DNA of 64,000 bases from NCBI RefSeq assembly GCF_900103975.1, contig NZ_FNIR01000001.1:492376-556375 (forward strand), read 5' to 3'. Origin of the DNA: Klenkia soli. GTDB taxonomy: Bacteria; Actinomycetota; Actinomycetes; Mycobacteriales; Geodermatophilaceae. Shown piece after piece: positions 28,137 to 39,590 of this stretch. The notes beneath the pieces were generated by a model. That model saw only the letters and a program-made list of their open reading frames with translations. It had not been told where the DNA came from and ran no database searches. Positions within the stretch are counted from its first letter, which is position 1. Each line of letters starts with the position of its first letter. The position numbers and the translations under genes are program-made.

Positions 28137-30595
28137 GCGACGCCTCCTGCGGTCAGGGTGACGACGCCGCCGGGCGCGGTGCCGAGGTCGGCCCGGACGT
28201 GGCTGCCCGGGGAGTTCATGGGCAGCCAGACCACGCGGTCGGGCATCTCGGTGATGCGGGCGGGCAGCGTGATCGCCCCGGCCGGGCCGGTCACGGTGAC
28301 CGGCTCGCCGTCGGTGACCCCGAGCCGCACCGCGGTCTCCTTGCCCAGCCGGACGACGGCCGGCCGTGCGGTGCCGGCCAGCGCCGGCTCGTCGCGCTGC
28401 AGGGTGCCGTCGTCCAGCAGCTGACGCCAGGACGCCAGGACGGCCTGCTCGGCACCCACGCGGGGGCTGCCGGCGGGGGCGACGTCCAGCCCGCGGACCT
28501 CGCGGGACCGGCCGGCCCCGCCGAGGGCGACCAGCTCGCGGCGGGCGTCGTCGACGCCGGACAGACCCAGGCGCACGCCCATCGCGTCGGCGAGGCCGGT
28601 GAGCACGCGGGCGTCGGTGAGCTGTCCGGTGCCGTGCAGGGTGGCGTCGAAGGGCCGCACCCGGCCCTCCCAGTCCAGGTAGCTGCCGGCCTTCTCGGGC
28701 GCCGCGGCCACCGGGAGGACGACGTCGGCGTGGTCGGTCACCGCCGAGGGGAACAGCTCGAGGCTGACCACGAACCCGGCGGCGACCAGCGCGGCCTCGG
28801 CGAGGCGCGGGTCGGGCAGGTCGGCGGGGTCGACGGCGCCGACCAGCAGACCGCCCAGCCGACCGGACTGCGCGGCCTGCAGGATCGCGGTGAGGTCGCG
28901 GCCGGCCTTGCGGGGCAGCTCGACCCCCCAGGCGGCCTCGACGTCGGCGCGGTCGTCGGCGTGCTCGACGGCGCGGCCGCCGGGCAGCAGGCTGGGCAGG
29001 GCGCCGACCTCGACGGCACCCCGCTCGCCGGCCCGGCGCGGGACCCAGGCGATGCGGGCACCGGAGGCGGTGGCCAGTGCGGAGAGCGCCGACAGCGCGC
29101 CGGGGATCTCGGCCAACCGCTCGCCGGCCAGCACGACGGCCCCGTCCTGCCGCAGGGCGGTGGCCGCCCGCGCCCCGACCCCGCCGGCGGACTCGGCGGC
29201 CAGCGCCCGCAGGACGGCGGCCTCCAGCCCGGGCGGGGTGGCCAGCAGGGTGGCGTCGAGCTTCTCGTCGGCGAGGGTGGCGAAGGGGGCGACGTCGAAG
29301 ACCGGCAGCGCGCGCTCGCGGACCGCCCGGCGCAGCCGCAGGAAGACGATCGGCGACTCCTCCTCGGGCTCGAAGCCGACCATGAGGACCGCCGGTGCGG
29401 CGACCAGCTCGTCGTAGGTGACCGCACCGGCGCCCGGCGCGGTGCCGGCCACGTGCGCGGCCAGGAAGGCCAGCTCCTCGGGCGAGTGCGCGCGGGCCCG
29501 GGCGTCGACGTCGTTCGTGCCCAGGGCGACCCGGGCGAACTTGGCGTAGGCGTAGGCGTCCTCGACGGTGAGCCGGCCGCCGGGCAGCACGCCGACCCCG
29601 CCGTCCTCGCGGGCCGCGGCCAGACCGGCGGCCGCAGCGGCCCAGGCCTCGGGCCAGGACGCCGGGACCAGTTCGCCGTCGCGCCGCACCAGCGGCGTGG
29701 TGAGCCGGGCGTTGGCCGCGGCGTAGCGGAAGGCGAAGCGGCCCTTGTCGCAGTTCCACTCGGTGTTGACCGCCGGGTCGTCGCCGGCCAGCCGGCGCAG
29801 CACGGTGCCGCGGCGGTAGTCGGTGCGCTGGGCGCAGCCCGAGGCGCAGTGCTCGCAGGTGCTGGCCTCGCTGCGCAGGTCGAACGGGCGGGAGCGGAAC
29901 CGGTAGGCCGAGCTGGTCAGCGCGCCGACCGGGCAGATCTGCACGGTGTTGCCGGAGAAGTAGGACTCGAAGGGCTCGTCCTCGTAGATCGCGACCTGCT
30001 GCAGGGCGCCCCGGTCGAACAGCTCGATGAACGGGTCGCCGGCCACCTGCTGGGAGAACCGGGTGCACCGGGCGCACAGCACGCAGCGCTCGCGGTCCAG
30101 CAGCACCTGCGAGCTGATCGGCAACGGCTTCGGGTAGGTGCGCTTCACCCCCTCGAAGCGGCTCTCGGCGTGCCCGTTGCTCATCGCCTGGTTCTGCAGC
30201 GGGCACTCGCCGCCCTTGTCGCAGACCGGGCAGTCCAGCGGGTGGTTGACCAGCAGCAGCTCCAGCGTGCCGGCCTGCGCCGACTCGGCGACCTCGCTGG
30301 TCAGCTGGGTCTTGACCACCATGTCCGGGGTCACCGGCACGGTGCAGGAGGCCACCGGCTTGCGCTGGCCCTCGACCTCGACCAGGCACTGCCGGCAGGC
30401 CCCGACCGGCTCCAGCAGCGGGTGGTCGCAGAACCGCGGGATCTGCACGCCGATCTGCTCGGCGGCCCGGATGATCAGCGTGCCCTTCGGCACCGCGACG
30501 TCGAACCCGTCGATGGTCAGCCGGACGTGGTCCTCGGGCGTGTGCGGACCGGGGACGGCCGGCACCTGGGCGCGGGCCGGTTCAGGGGTCGTCAT
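28133..30595 (-). CDS. nuoG: NADH-quinone oxidoreductase subunit G
   Basis: An 820-residue soluble iron-sulfur subunit of the NADH-oxidising arm. The N-terminal [2Fe-2S] site spans [15 protein letters not shown] and a later Cys. Then come the H-C3 site ([13 protein letters not shown]), a [4Fe-4S] site (CVLCARC with ICPVGAL) and CEHCASGC in the molybdopterin-oxidoreductase-like body. That body holds no molybdenum in complex I and is relatively divergent here. The ATG at 30595 forms an ATGA overlap with nuoF. Confidence 0.95.
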   Translation of the reverse strand: MTTPEPARAQVPAVPGPHTPEDHVRLTIDGFDVAVPKGTLIIRAAEQIGVQIPRFCDHPLLEPVGACRQCLVEVEGQRKPVASCTVPVTPDMVVKTQLTSEVAESAQAGTLELLLVNHPLDCPVCDKGGECPLQNQAMSNGHAESRFEGVKRTYPKPLPISSQVLLDRERCVLCARCTRFSQQVAGDPFIELFDRGALQQVAIYEDEPFESYFSGNTVQICPVGALTSSAYRFRSRPFDLRSEASTCEHCASGCAQRTDYRRGTVLRRLAGDDPAVNTEWNCDKGRFAFRYAAANARLTTPLVRRDGELVPASWPEAWAAAAAGLAAAREDGGVGVLPGGRLTVEDAYAYAKFARVALGTNDVDARARAHSPEELAFLAAHVAGTAPGAGAVTYDELVAAPAVLMVGFEPEEESPIVFLRLRRAVRERALPVFDVAPFATLADEKLDATLLATPPGLEAAVLRALAAESAGGVGARAATALRQDGAVVLAGERLAEIPGALSALSALATASGARIAWVPRRAGERGAVEVGALPSLLPGGRAVEHADDRADVEAAWGVELPRKAGRDLTAILQAAQSGRLGGLLVGAVDPADLPDPRLAEAALVAAGFVVSLELFPSAVTDHADVVLPVAAAPEKAGSYLDWEGRVRPFDATLHGTGQLTDARVLTGLADAMGVRLGLSGVDDARRELVALGGAGRSREVRGLDVAPAGSPRVGAEQAVLASWRQLLDDGTLQRDEPALAGTARPAVVRLGKETAVRLGVTDGEPVTVTGPAGAITLPARITEMPDRVVWLPMNSPGSHVRADLGTAPGGVVTLTAGGVA

Positions 30596-31920
30596 GCCAT
30601 GGCTCCCACGGGCTCGAGGTGGAGCGTGCGGCCCAGCCGGCCCTGCTCGTCGGCGGGGAGCAGGGCGACGTAGTCGTCGCGGAAGTACTTCAGCGAAGAG
30701 GCGATGCAGCTGGTGGCGCCGTCGCCCAGGGCGCAGAAGGAGCGGCCCAGGATGTTGTCGCAGGTGTCGGTGAGCAGGTCCAGGTCGCGGGCCGTGCCGT
30801 GCCCGGCGACCAGCCGCTCGAGGATCTGCACCAGCCAGTACGTGCCCTCGCGGCAAGGGGTGCACTTGCCGCAGCTCTCGTGCGCGTAGAACTCGGTGAA
30901 CCGGAGGGTGGCCTCGACGATCGAGTCGGTCTCGTCGAAGACCATGAGCGCCGTCGTGCCCAGCATCGAGCCGGCCGCCGCGACGGAGTCGAAGTCCAGC
31001 GGGACGTCGAGGTGGTCGGCGGTGAAGTAGGGCGTGGACGAGCCGCCGGGCGTCCAGAACTTCAGCTCGTGCCCGGGCCGGACGCCACCGGCCATCGCCA
31101 GCAGCTCGCGCATCGTCGTCCCCATGGGGGCCTCGTACTGGCCGGGGTGCACGACCCGGCCCGACACCGAGTAGATCTTGGGGCCGGGCGACTTCTCGGG
31201 GCCGAACTCCTTGAACCAGGCCGACCCGCCGCGCACGACGAACGGCACGCTGGCCAGGGTCTCGACGTTGTTGACGACGGTCGGGGCGCCGTACAGCCCG
31301 GCGACGGCCGGGAAGGGCGGCTTGAGCCGGGGCTGGCCGCGCCGGCCCTCCAGGGAGTCCAGCAGCGCCGTCTCCTCGCCGCAGATGTAGGCCCCGGCGC
31401 CGGCGTGCACGATGACGTCGAGGTCGTAGCCCGAGCCGTGCACGTCGCGGCCCAGGTGACCGGCGGCGTAGGCCTCGGCCACCGCGGCCTGCAGCCGGCG
31501 GTGGGCGTGCACCGCCTCGCCGCGCACGTAGATGACCGCGTAGTGGCAGCGGATCGCGTAGGAGGCGATGGCCACGCCCTCCACCAGCGAGTGCGGGTCG
31601 GCCATCATCAGCGGGAGGTCCTTGCAGGTGCCGGGCTCGCCCTCGTCGGCGTTGACCACCAGGTACTTCGGCTTGGCGGCCGGGCCGGTCGGGGTCTCCC
31701 CCGGCTTGGGCTGCGGGATGAAGCTCCACTTCATGCCGGTCGGGAACCCGGCGCCGCCGCGGCCGCGCAGGCCGGAGTCCTTGACCAGCGTGACCAGCTC
31801 GTCGGGGGTCATGCCCAGCGCGGTGCGCCAGGCCGCGTAGCCCTCGGTGCGCTCGTAGGTCTCGATGGTCCAGCTGCGCTCCTCCGCGAAGCGGCTGGTG
31901 AGCACGGGGGTCAGCGGCAT
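30592..31920 (-). CDS. nuoF: NADH-quinone oxidoreductase subunit F (NADH- and FMN-binding)
   Basis: The 442-residue entry point for electrons. The FMN/NADH motifs are [26 protein letters not shown] and [14 protein letters not shown]. The [4Fe-4S] site is [12 protein letters not shown] with a later Cys in SFCALGDGA. The ATG at 31920 lies two bases after the nuoE stop, and the stop overlaps nuoG. Confidence 0.96.
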   Translation of the reverse strand: MPLTPVLTSRFAEERSWTIETYERTEGYAAWRTALGMTPDELVTLVKDSGLRGRGGAGFPTGMKWSFIPQPKPGETPTGPAAKPKYLVVNADEGEPGTCKDLPLMMADPHSLVEGVAIASYAIRCHYAVIYVRGEAVHAHRRLQAAVAEAYAAGHLGRDVHGSGYDLDVIVHAGAGAYICGEETALLDSLEGRRGQPRLKPPFPAVAGLYGAPTVVNNVETLASVPFVVRGGSAWFKEFGPEKSPGPKIYSVSGRVVHPGQYEAPMGTTMRELLAMAGGVRPGHELKFWTPGGSSTPYFTADHLDVPLDFDSVAAAGSMLGTTALMVFDETDSIVEATLRFTEFYAHESCGKCTPCREGTYWLVQILERLVAGHGTARDLDLLTDTCDNILGRSFCALGDGATSCIASSLKYFRDDYVALLPADEQGRLGRTLHLEPVGAMA

Positions 31921-31922
31921 GG

Positions 31923-32959
31923 TCAGACCTCTCGCTGGACCGACGTGCCCGAGCCCGACTGGGCCTGGCCGTCGGCGTCGGGTGCGGGCGCGTCGCGGTC
32001 GGCGGCCTCGCGGCCGGCCGGCTCGGGGCGGTCGGGGTGGTTCTGCTCGGCGCCGGAGCGCTCGGCCGGGTTGCTCGCGGCGGCCACCTCGGCGTCGGCG
32101 GCCTGCGCCCCCGGCGTCCCCCCGCCCTCCCCAGGAACCGCGGTGTCCGGGGGCTCTTCCCCGGAGACCGCGGTCTCCGGGGGCTCTTCCCCGAAGACCG
32201 CGGTCTCCGGGGGACCGGCGGCCATGGGGGGTGCGGTCTCGCCGCGCTCGGCGGCCAGCCGGACACCGCGCAGGGTGGGGACGCCGGCGCTCGGCCCGTC
32301 GACCGCGGACTGGGCGGCCGCGGCGTCGGCGTGCTGGGAGAACCCGGCCAGCTGGCGGGAGACGCCGAGGAAGTCGGTCAGCGGCGCACCACGGGTGGGT
32401 GCCGGCCTCTCGCCGCGACGCAGGGCGGCGACCAGCTCGAGGGCCGCGGCGACGTCCTGCTGGTCGTAGAACTCGTAGTCGACCGTGACCACCGGAGCGT
32501 AGTCGCAGGCGGCCAGGCACTCGGCGTGCTCGAGGGTGATCGCGCCGTCGGCGGTGGTCTCGTCGTGGTGCACGCCGAGCTCGGCGGCCACCTCGTCGTA
32601 GATCTTCTGCCCGCCGAGCACCGCGCAGAGCGTGTTGGTGCAGACGCTGACCAGGTGCCGGCCGGTGGGGCGGCGCTTGAACATCGTGTAGAACGTCGCG
32701 ACCGCGCCGACCTCGGCCTTGGTCAGCCCCAGCTCCTGCGCGCACAGCGCCACGCCCTCGGGCGAGACGTAGCCCTGCACCGACTGGACCAGGTGCAGCA
32801 TCGGCAGCAGCGCCGACCGCGGCACCGGGTAGCGGGCCATGATCTCGCGGCACTCGGCGCGGGTGGTCTCGGTCAGCGGCGGGAGGTCCCCGTGCACCTC
32901 GACGGCGCTGGAGTCCAGCCCCGTCACCGCCGTCCCCTCCGCTGATCCGGGCAGCGCAC

Positions 32960-32963
<4 letters not shown>
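31923..32963 (-). CDS. nuoE: NADH-quinone oxidoreductase subunit E, with a long acidic repeat-bearing C-terminal tail
   Basis: The first ~190 residues are the thioredoxin-like [2Fe-2S] subunit. Its cluster ligands are CTNTLC and, ~36 residues on, CLAAC, and [15 protein letters not shown] is also typical. The remaining ~150 residues are a disordered Pro/Glu/Ala-rich tail that makes the protein 346 long, well over the 160-250 usual for NuoE. The tail holds three near-identical ten-residue units ([10 protein letters not shown] type) encoded by a 30-base tandem repeat. The start ATG overlaps nuoD by four bases. Confidence 0.94.
32131..32213. repeat. 30-base tandem repeat inside the nuoE tail, about 2.8 copies
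   Basis: Units begin at 32131, 32161 and 32191 and share CCGCGGT-TCCGGGGG. The second and third units contain the 16-base perfect palindrome GGAGACCGCGGTCTCC. The unit length is a multiple of three, so copy-number change would keep the nuoE frame. Confidence 0.85.
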
Positions 32964-34275
<1,312 letters not shown>

Positions 34276-34279
<4 letters not shown>

Positions 34280-34947
34280 CGGTAGGACCGCCTCTCGTCC
34301 GGGGGCGGGATCGTCGCGTCGTGGTACTCCACGGGGACGCCGCCCAGCGGGTAGTCCTTGCGCTGCGGGTGGCCCTCCCAGTCGTCGGGCATGAGGATCC
34401 GGGTGAGCGCGGGGTGGCCGTCGAAGACGACGCCGAACATGTCCCAGACCTCCCGCTCGTGCCAGTCCGCCGTCGGGTAGATGCGCGTCGAGCTCGGCAC
34501 GTGCGGGTCGTCGGCGGTGACCGCGGTCTCCAGCCGGATGCGCCGGCGGTAGGTCATCGAGGTCAGGTGGTGGACGACGTGCAGCCGCTCCCCCGTCGGG
34601 CCGCCGGCGTCCAGGTAGTCGACGCCGCTGACGCTGCTGCACAGCTCGAACCGCAGGGCGTCGTCGTCGCGCAGGGCCTGCAGCAGCACCAGCAGGTGCT
34701 CGCGGTGCACGAACCAGGTGATCTCGCCGCGGTCGACCAGCACCCGGCGGACGGCGGCGTCGTAGGTGGCCTGCCCGACCGCCTCGGCCAGGGCGTCGGC
34801 GACCTCGTCGAACCAGCCGCCGTAGGGCCGCTCGGTGGTGTGCAGCGCGACGGCGCCGCCGGGCTCGACCCGGACCAGCCCGCCGAAGCCGGAGGTGTCG
34901 CCGCTGCCGGTGACCCCGAAGGCGCCGGTGCGGAACGCGCCGGTCAC
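34276..34947 (-). CDS. nuoC: NADH-quinone oxidoreductase subunit C
   Basis: A 223-residue soluble subunit packing against NuoD. The family signature is visible as [19 protein letters not shown] and [13 protein letters not shown] ~25-residue Gly-rich N-terminal tail precedes the conserved domain. The start is GTG, in a GTGA overlap with nuoB. Confidence 0.95.
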
Positions 34948-35612
34948 GGCCGCTCCCCCGGGAGGAGGACGGCGTTGCCCCCGCGCTGCTCGATGGCGAA
35001 CTGGCCGGTGCGGCCACGGGCAGCGGCGTCCTCGTAGGCCCTGCGCGCGACCTTGTCGGCGCGCACGGTGCTCGGCATCTCGACGTGGAGGTCCTTCGCC
35101 GTGCCGTTCGCGCGGGCGGCGGCGAGGGCGGCGGCCCGCTTCTCGCCCAGCGGCTCGTGCTGGATCTTGTGGTGCAGCTTGAGGATCGCGTCCATGAGCA
35201 TCTCGGGCCGCGGCGGGCAGCCGGGCAGGTACATGTCCACCGGGACGATGTGGTCGACGCCCTGCACGATCGCGTAGTTGTTGAACATGCCGCCCGAGCT
35301 CGAGCAGACGCCCATGGCGAGCACCCAGCGCGGCTCGGGCATCTGGTCGTAGATCTGGCGCAGCACCGGGGCCATCTTCTGGCTCACCCGGCCGGCCACG
35401 ATCATCAGGTCGGCCTGGCGCGGGGAGGCCCGGAAGACCTCCATGCCGAAGCGGGCCAGGTCGTAGCGGCCGGCGCCCGAGGCCATCATCTCGATCGCGC
35501 AGCAGGCCAGCCCGAAGGTGGCCGGCCACAGCGAGGACTTGCGGGTCCAGTTCACCAGCTTCTCGACGCTGGTCAGCAGGACTCCGCTGGGGAGCTTCTC
35601 CTCGAGACCCAT
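34944..35612 (-). CDS. nuoB: NADH-quinone oxidoreductase subunit B (cluster N2)
   Basis: A 222-residue subunit holding the terminal [4Fe-4S] cluster N2, which reduces the quinone. The ligands are the tandem cysteines of [19 protein letters not shown] and PGCPPRPE. The C-terminal ~60 residues are a charged tail. The ATG at 35612 is one base after the nuoA stop. Confidence 0.96.
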   Translation of the reverse strand: MGLEEKLPSGVLLTSVEKLVNWTRKSSLWPATFGLACCAIEMMASGAGRYDLARFGMEVFRASPRQADLMIVAGRVSQKMAPVLRQIYDQMPEPRWVLAMGVCSSSGGMFNNYAIVQGVDHIVPVDMYLPGCPPRPEMLMDAILKLHHKIQHEPLGEKRAAALAAARANGTAKDLHVEMPSTVRADKVARRAYEDAAARGRTGQFAIEQRGGNAVLLPGERP

Positions 35613-35613
35613 C

Positions 35614-35976
35614 TCAGTCCCATTCCAATCCGCCGCGGCGCCAGACGTAGGCGTAGGCGATGAAGACGGTGGCGATGAAGACGACCATCTCGACGAGGCC
35701 GAAGACACCGAGCTGGTCGTTGGCGACGGCCCACGGGTAGAGGAAGACGATCTCGATGTCGAAGACGATGAACAACATCGCGGTCAGGTAGTACTTGATC
35801 GGGAAGCGACCGCCGGTCAGCGGCTGGTCGACCGGCTCGATGCCGCACTCGTAGGCCTCGAGCTTGGCCGAGTTGTAGCGCCGGGGGCCGATGAACGGCG
35901 CCGCGGTGACCGAGAACAGCGCGAAGCCGGCGGCGAGCACGAACAGACCGACCAGGGGGGCGTACGTCGCGAGCAT
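35614..35976 (-). CDS. nuoA: NADH-quinone oxidoreductase subunit A
   Basis: A 120-residue subunit of three membrane helices, with [11 protein letters not shown] (the conserved Cys loop near the quinone site) and [12 protein letters not shown]. It is the first gene of nuoA-N. The ATG at 35976 follows GGGGAGG by six bases. A perfect Rex operator lies 27-46 bases upstream of the start, so transcription of the whole operon is probably repressed when NADH is low. Confidence 0.97.
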   Translation of the reverse strand: MLATYAPLVGLFVLAAGFALFSVTAAPFIGPRRYNSAKLEAYECGIEPVDQPLTGGRFPIKYYLTAMLFIVFDIEIVFLYPWAVANDQLGVFGLVEMVVFIATVFIAYAYVWRRGGLEWD

Positions 35977-36002
35977 CAGCGCCTCCCCGAGTTCCCGATC
36001 TG

Positions 36003-36022
36003 CTTGTGAATTGATTCACAAG
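36003..36022. promoter_or_regulatory. Rex operator (ROP) upstream of nuoA
   Basis: The sequence TTGTGAA-TTGA-TTCACAA (36004-36021) matches the published Rex consensus TTGTGAA-N4-TTCACAA at all 14 defined positions. With one more pair at each end it makes a 20-base palindrome. Rex represses nuo and cyd operons at low NADH/NAD+ in Streptomyces (established). A rex gene is at 57441-58112 in this window. Confidence 0.88.
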
Positions 36023-36121
36023 TCGACACGGCTCGACCCTATGCCCGAGGTCACACTTCCCGGAAGGCACCCCCCTCCGGCGCGCCGCAGGTGAGGGCAC
36101 CCTCAGCAGGGTTCTCGCAGG

Positions 36122-37366
36122 TCAGCGGGAGGGCGTGAGGCGGTGCAGCACGTCGAGGGTGCGGTCGACGGCGTCGCCGTCCCGGCCGTCGGACAGGTTG
36201 CCCATCAGCCGCAGGGCGATGCTCACCGCGGCGGGGCGCTTCAGCCCGTGCGCGGTGGCGAACCGGACCAGCTCGGGCCGGGCCAGGCCCTTGAGGAACA
36301 ACCCGCCCAGCCGGTGGTGGGCGCCGAACTCGCGGCGCAGGATCTCCGGGTAGCGGCGCAGCTCGGCCTCCCGGGCCGGGCCGGCCGGCTTCGCCAGGGC
36401 GGCGAGGACGACGCCGGCGCCGGTGCGGCCGGTCTCCATGGCGTAGGAGATGCCCTCGCCGTTGAACGGGTTGACGGTGCCCGCGGAGTCGCCCACCAGC
36501 AGCAGCCCGCGGGTGTAGGCCGGCCGCCGGGACAGCGACGTGGGCAGCCCCGCTCCGCGCAGCGGGGTGCCGGGGGCGTCGGGGTCGATGCCCCACGAGG
36601 CCGGCAGGGAGCGCAGCCAGCGCCGGTAGACCGTGCGGGTGTCGTCGTCCCCGGCGTACCGGGTGTCCAGCAGGCCGAAGCCGACGTTCGCCGTGCCGTC
36701 GCCCATGCCGAAGAACCAGCCGTAGCCGGGCATCGACTCGGCGTCGGGGCCGTGGTCGGTGAGGTCGAAGGAGATGTCGAGGTAGGGGTCGTGCGACCGC
36801 GTCGTCGGCAGGTACTGCCGGACGGCGACCCCGAGCGGGACGTCGGTGCGCCGGTTGAGCCCGAGCGCCTTGGCCAGCCGGCCGGACAGGCCCTCGGCGG
36901 AGATGACCAGCGTCGAGCGGAACTCCTCGCCGTCGGCGGCCCGCACACCGCACACCCGGCCTGCGTCGTCCAGCAGCGGTTCGGCGACGGTGACGCCGAA
37001 CCGGACCTCGGCGCCGGCGGCGACCGCGTGCCGGGCGAGCTGGGCGTCCAGGTCGGCCCGGGTGCGGATCAGCCCACCCGACGGCCACCGGGCCAGCCGC
37101 GGCCAGTCGACCTCGACCACCTGGCCGCCGCCGTGCACCCGGAGGCCGCGGTGCCGCACCCAGCCGTCGTCGGCGACGTCGACGTCCATCGCGGCCAGCG
37201 CGGCGACCCCGCGGGGGGTCAGGCCGTCGCCGCAGACCTTCTCGCGGGGGAAGTGCGACTTCTCCAGCACCAGGACGTCGAGCCCGGCCCGGGCCAGCCA
37301 GTAGGCCGCACTCGACCCGGCGGGTCCGGCGCCCACGACCACGACGTCCCGCTGCTGGTCCACCAC
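36122..37366 (-). CDS. menJ: geranylgeranyl reductase-family flavoprotein, probably menaquinone side-chain reductase MenJ
   Basis: A 414-residue FAD enzyme with the dinucleotide motif VVVGAGPAGSSAAYWLARAG at the N-terminus, CGDGLTPRGV, and the second FAD motif LLLVGDSAGTVNPFNGEGI. MenJ of mycobacteria saturates one double bond of the menaquinone isoprenoid chain (established). The setting, between nuo and menG, supports that role over archaeal-type lipid reduction. The start is GTG at 37366, with a second GTG directly after it. Confidence 0.85.
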   Translation of the reverse strand: MVDQQRDVVVVGAGPAGSSAAYWLARAGLDVLVLEKSHFPREKVCGDGLTPRGVAALAAMDVDVADDGWVRHRGLRVHGGGQVVEVDWPRLARWPSGGLIRTRADLDAQLARHAVAAGAEVRFGVTVAEPLLDDAGRVCGVRAADGEEFRSTLVISAEGLSGRLAKALGLNRRTDVPLGVAVRQYLPTTRSHDPYLDISFDLTDHGPDAESMPGYGWFFGMGDGTANVGFGLLDTRYAGDDDTRTVYRRWLRSLPASWGIDPDAPGTPLRGAGLPTSLSRRPAYTRGLLLVGDSAGTVNPFNGEGISYAMETGRTGAGVVLAALAKPAGPAREAELRRYPEILRREFGAHHRLGGLFLKGLARPELVRFATAHGLKRPAAVSIALRLMGNLSDGRDGDAVDRTLDVLHRLTPSR

Positions 37367-37375
37367 GCCCGGAGT

Positions 37376-37510
37376 CTAGGAAGGGGGCGGCGCGATCGGG
37401 TCGGTCGGGTTGGGCACCGGGGAGAGCGGCGCGGGCTCCGACGGCACCGGGTCCACCGGGGTGGGCGGCACGTCGACGGGGCCGGGGTCAGGTGTGGGCG
37501 GGAAGGTCAT
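37376..37510 (-). CDS. possible 44-residue proline-rich peptide
   Basis: A short frame reading MTFPPTPDPGPVDVPPTP and continuing with Pro at about every second or third position. It lies nine bases before menJ on the same strand. There is no good ribosome-binding site and no family I recognise. Codon use is like coding sequence, but simple Pro/Asp/Val runs also arise by chance in this composition. Confidence 0.3.
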   Translation of the reverse strand: MTFPPTPDPGPVDVPPTPVDPVPSEPAPLSPVPNPTDPIAPPPS

Positions 37511-37551
37511 GCACGAGGTGTGCCCCAGGTCACCCACCCCCAACCCCGGCG

Positions 37552-38262
37552 TCAGGCCTTGACGCCCCGGTGCAGGGCGACGATGCCGCCGGTGAGGTTG
37601 CGCCAGGCGACGTCGGTCCAGCCGGCGGCCTGCAGCTTGGCCGCCATCGGGCCCTGGGCGGGCCAGGCGCGGATGGACTCGGCCAGGTAGACGTAGGCGT
37701 CGGGGTTGCTGCTCACGCCCCGGGCGATCGAGGGCAGGGCGCGCATCAGGTACTCGAGGTAGACGGTGCGCCACGGCGTCCAGGTCGGGGTGGAGAACTC
37801 GCAGACCACCAGCGTGCCGCCCGGCCGCACCACCCGCAGGAACTCGCGCAGCGCCGCGTCGGTGTCGGCCACGTTGCGCAGGCCGAAGGAGATGACGACG
37901 CCGTCCACGCTCTCGTCGGCCAGCGGCAGCGCCATGGCGTCGCCGGCCACCATCGGCACGGGGCGGTGCCGACCGGCCCGCAGCATGCCCTGGGAGAAGT
38001 CGCAGGCGATCGCCCGCACACCGCCCGAGGCCAGCTCGACGGTCGAGACCCCGGTGCCGGCGGCGACGTCCAGCACGGTCTGCCCGGCGCGGGCGCCCAG
38101 CGCCTCGCGGGTGGCCCGCCGCCAGCCGGCGTCCAGCCCGCCCGAGAGGACGGTGTTGGTGAGGTCGTACTTGCCGGCGACCTGGTCGAACATCGCGGCC
38201 ACCTCGGCGGGCCGCTTGTCCAACGTCGCCCGGTAGCCGTGTGTCGGATCTCCTGCTGTCAC
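37552..38262 (-). CDS. menG: demethylmenaquinone methyltransferase
   Basis: A 236-residue UbiE/MenG-type methyltransferase that uses S-adenosylmethionine to make menaquinone from the demethyl form. The nucleotide-binding motif is [16 protein letters not shown]. The family marks are [44 protein letters not shown] and [17 protein letters not shown]. The start is GTG at 38262, divergent from menF with a 40-base gap. Confidence 0.93.
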   Translation of the reverse strand: MTAGDPTHGYRATLDKRPAEVAAMFDQVAGKYDLTNTVLSGGLDAGWRRATREALGARAGQTVLDVAAGTGVSTVELASGGVRAIACDFSQGMLRAGRHRPVPMVAGDAMALPLADESVDGVVISFGLRNVADTDAALREFLRVVRPGGTLVVCEFSTPTWTPWRTVYLEYLMRALPSIARGVSSNPDAYVYLAESIRAWPAQGPMAAKLQAAGWTDVAWRNLTGGIVALHRGVKA

Positions 38263-38302
38263 GCCCGACGACGATACGGCGGGGCCTCCTACTGTGGAGT
38301 AC

Positions 38303-39568
38303 GTGAGCACGGCGACCGGGACGACGACGCGCGAGGTGGTGACCACCCCCCTCGGTCGGCGGCGCAGCGACCTGCTCACCAAGCTCCCCGCGCAGGGTGC
38401 CCTGGCGTGGGTGCGCGACGGCGAGGGGCTGGTCGGCTGGGGCGAGGCGGCCCGGCTCGAGGTCACCGGCCCCGGCGCCCTCGACCGCGCCGAGCGGTGG
38501 TTCGCGCAGTGGTGCGCCGACACCCGCGTCGACGACCCGGTCGGCCTGCCCGGATCGGGGCCGGTGCTGTTCGGCTCGGTGGCCTTCGACCCCGAGCGCG
38601 GCACGTCGGTGTTCGTCGTCCCCGCGGTGGTGCTGGGCCGGCGCGACGGGCAGACCTGGGTGACCACCGCCGGCGACCACGGCGACGACGACCACGAGGT
38701 CACCGAGTTCCCCGCCCAGGCCGCCGACGCCTCGATCGGCCGGCTGACCTACGCCGACGGCGCGCTGGACGCGGTCACCTGGTGCGGCGTGGTGTCCGAG
38801 GCCGTGCGGCGCATCGGCGCCGGTGACCTGGGCAAGGTCGTGCTGGCCCGCGACGTGCTGGTCACCGCCGACCACCCGCTCGACCCCCGTCGGCTGCTGC
38901 TGCGGCTGGCCGCACGGTTCCCCTCGTGCTGGACGTTCGCCGTCGAGGGTCTGATCGGGGCCACCCCCGAGCTGCTGCTGCGGCGCACCGGCGACCAGGT
39001 CGGCTCCCGGGTGCTGGCCGGCACCGCCGCCCGCAGCTCCGACCCCGCCGCCGACACCGCGCTGGGCGCCGGGCTCGCCGGCAGCGCCAAGGACCACGCC
39101 GAGCACCGGTACGCGATCGACTCCCTGGCCGCCTCGCTGCGGCCGTTCTGCACCGACCTCGACGTCCCGTCCCGGCCGGCCGTGCTGACCCTGCCCAACG
39201 TGCGGCACCTGGCCACCGACGTCCGGGGCACCCTGGCGCCGGACGCCCCGGGCCTGCTGGGGCTGCTGGCCGCCGTCCACCCCACGGCGGCCGTCGGCGG
39301 CACCCCCCGGGCCGCCGCCCTGGACCTGATCCGCGAGATCGAGGGCATGGACCGCGGCCGGTACGCCGGCCCGGTGGGCTGGGTCGACGCCCGCGGGGAC
39401 GGCGAGTTCGGGCTGGCCCTGCGCTGCGCCCAGCTCACCGGCGGCGCGGGCGGGGCCGAGGCCCGGTTGTTCGCCGGCTGCGGCATCGTCGGCGACTCCG
39501 ACCCGATGGCCGAGCTCGCCGAGACCCAGGCCAAGCTCGCCGCCGTCCAGGCCGCGCTGCAGGACTAG
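38303..39568 (+). CDS. menF: isochorismate synthase
   Basis: Converts chorismate to isochorismate, the first committed step of menaquinone synthesis. The 421-residue protein has the chorismate-enzyme C-terminal domain: [12 protein letters not shown] (general-base Lys), [45 protein letters not shown] and [11 protein letters not shown]. The GTG at 38303 has GGAG four bases before it; an in-frame GTG at 38294 lacks one. Salicylate or siderophore use is less likely, because menD follows. Confidence 0.9.
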   Translation: MSTATGTTTREVVTTPLGRRRSDLLTKLPAQGALAWVRDGEGLVGWGEAARLEVTGPGALDRAERWFAQWCADTRVDDPVGLPGSGPVLFGSVAFDPERGTSVFVVPAVVLGRRDGQTWVTTAGDHGDDDHEVTEFPAQAADASIGRLTYADGALDAVTWCGVVSEAVRRIGAGDLGKVVLARDVLVTADHPLDPRRLLLRLAARFPSCWTFAVEGLIGATPELLLRRTGDQVGSRVLAGTAARSSDPAADTALGAGLAGSAKDHAEHRYAIDSLAASLRPFCTDLDVPSRPAVLTLPNVRHLATDVRGTLAPDAPGLLGLLAAVHPTAAVGGTPRAAALDLIREIEGMDRGRYAGPVGWVDARGDGEFGLALRCAQLTGGAGGAEARLFAGCGIVGDSDPMAELAETQAKLAAVQAALQD

Positions 39569-39590
39569 CTCGCTCCCGGGCGGCGAGGGG

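Noticed and set aside
36085..36110. TGAGGG-CA-CCCTCA as a terminator after menJ
   Set aside because: Six-pair stem with a two-base loop cannot fold as a normal terminator hairpin; recorded only as a palindrome.
37376..39280. A 634-codon minus-strand frame across menG and menF
   Set aside because: Only its last 44 codons lie outside known genes; the rest is a shadow of menG and menF in another frame.
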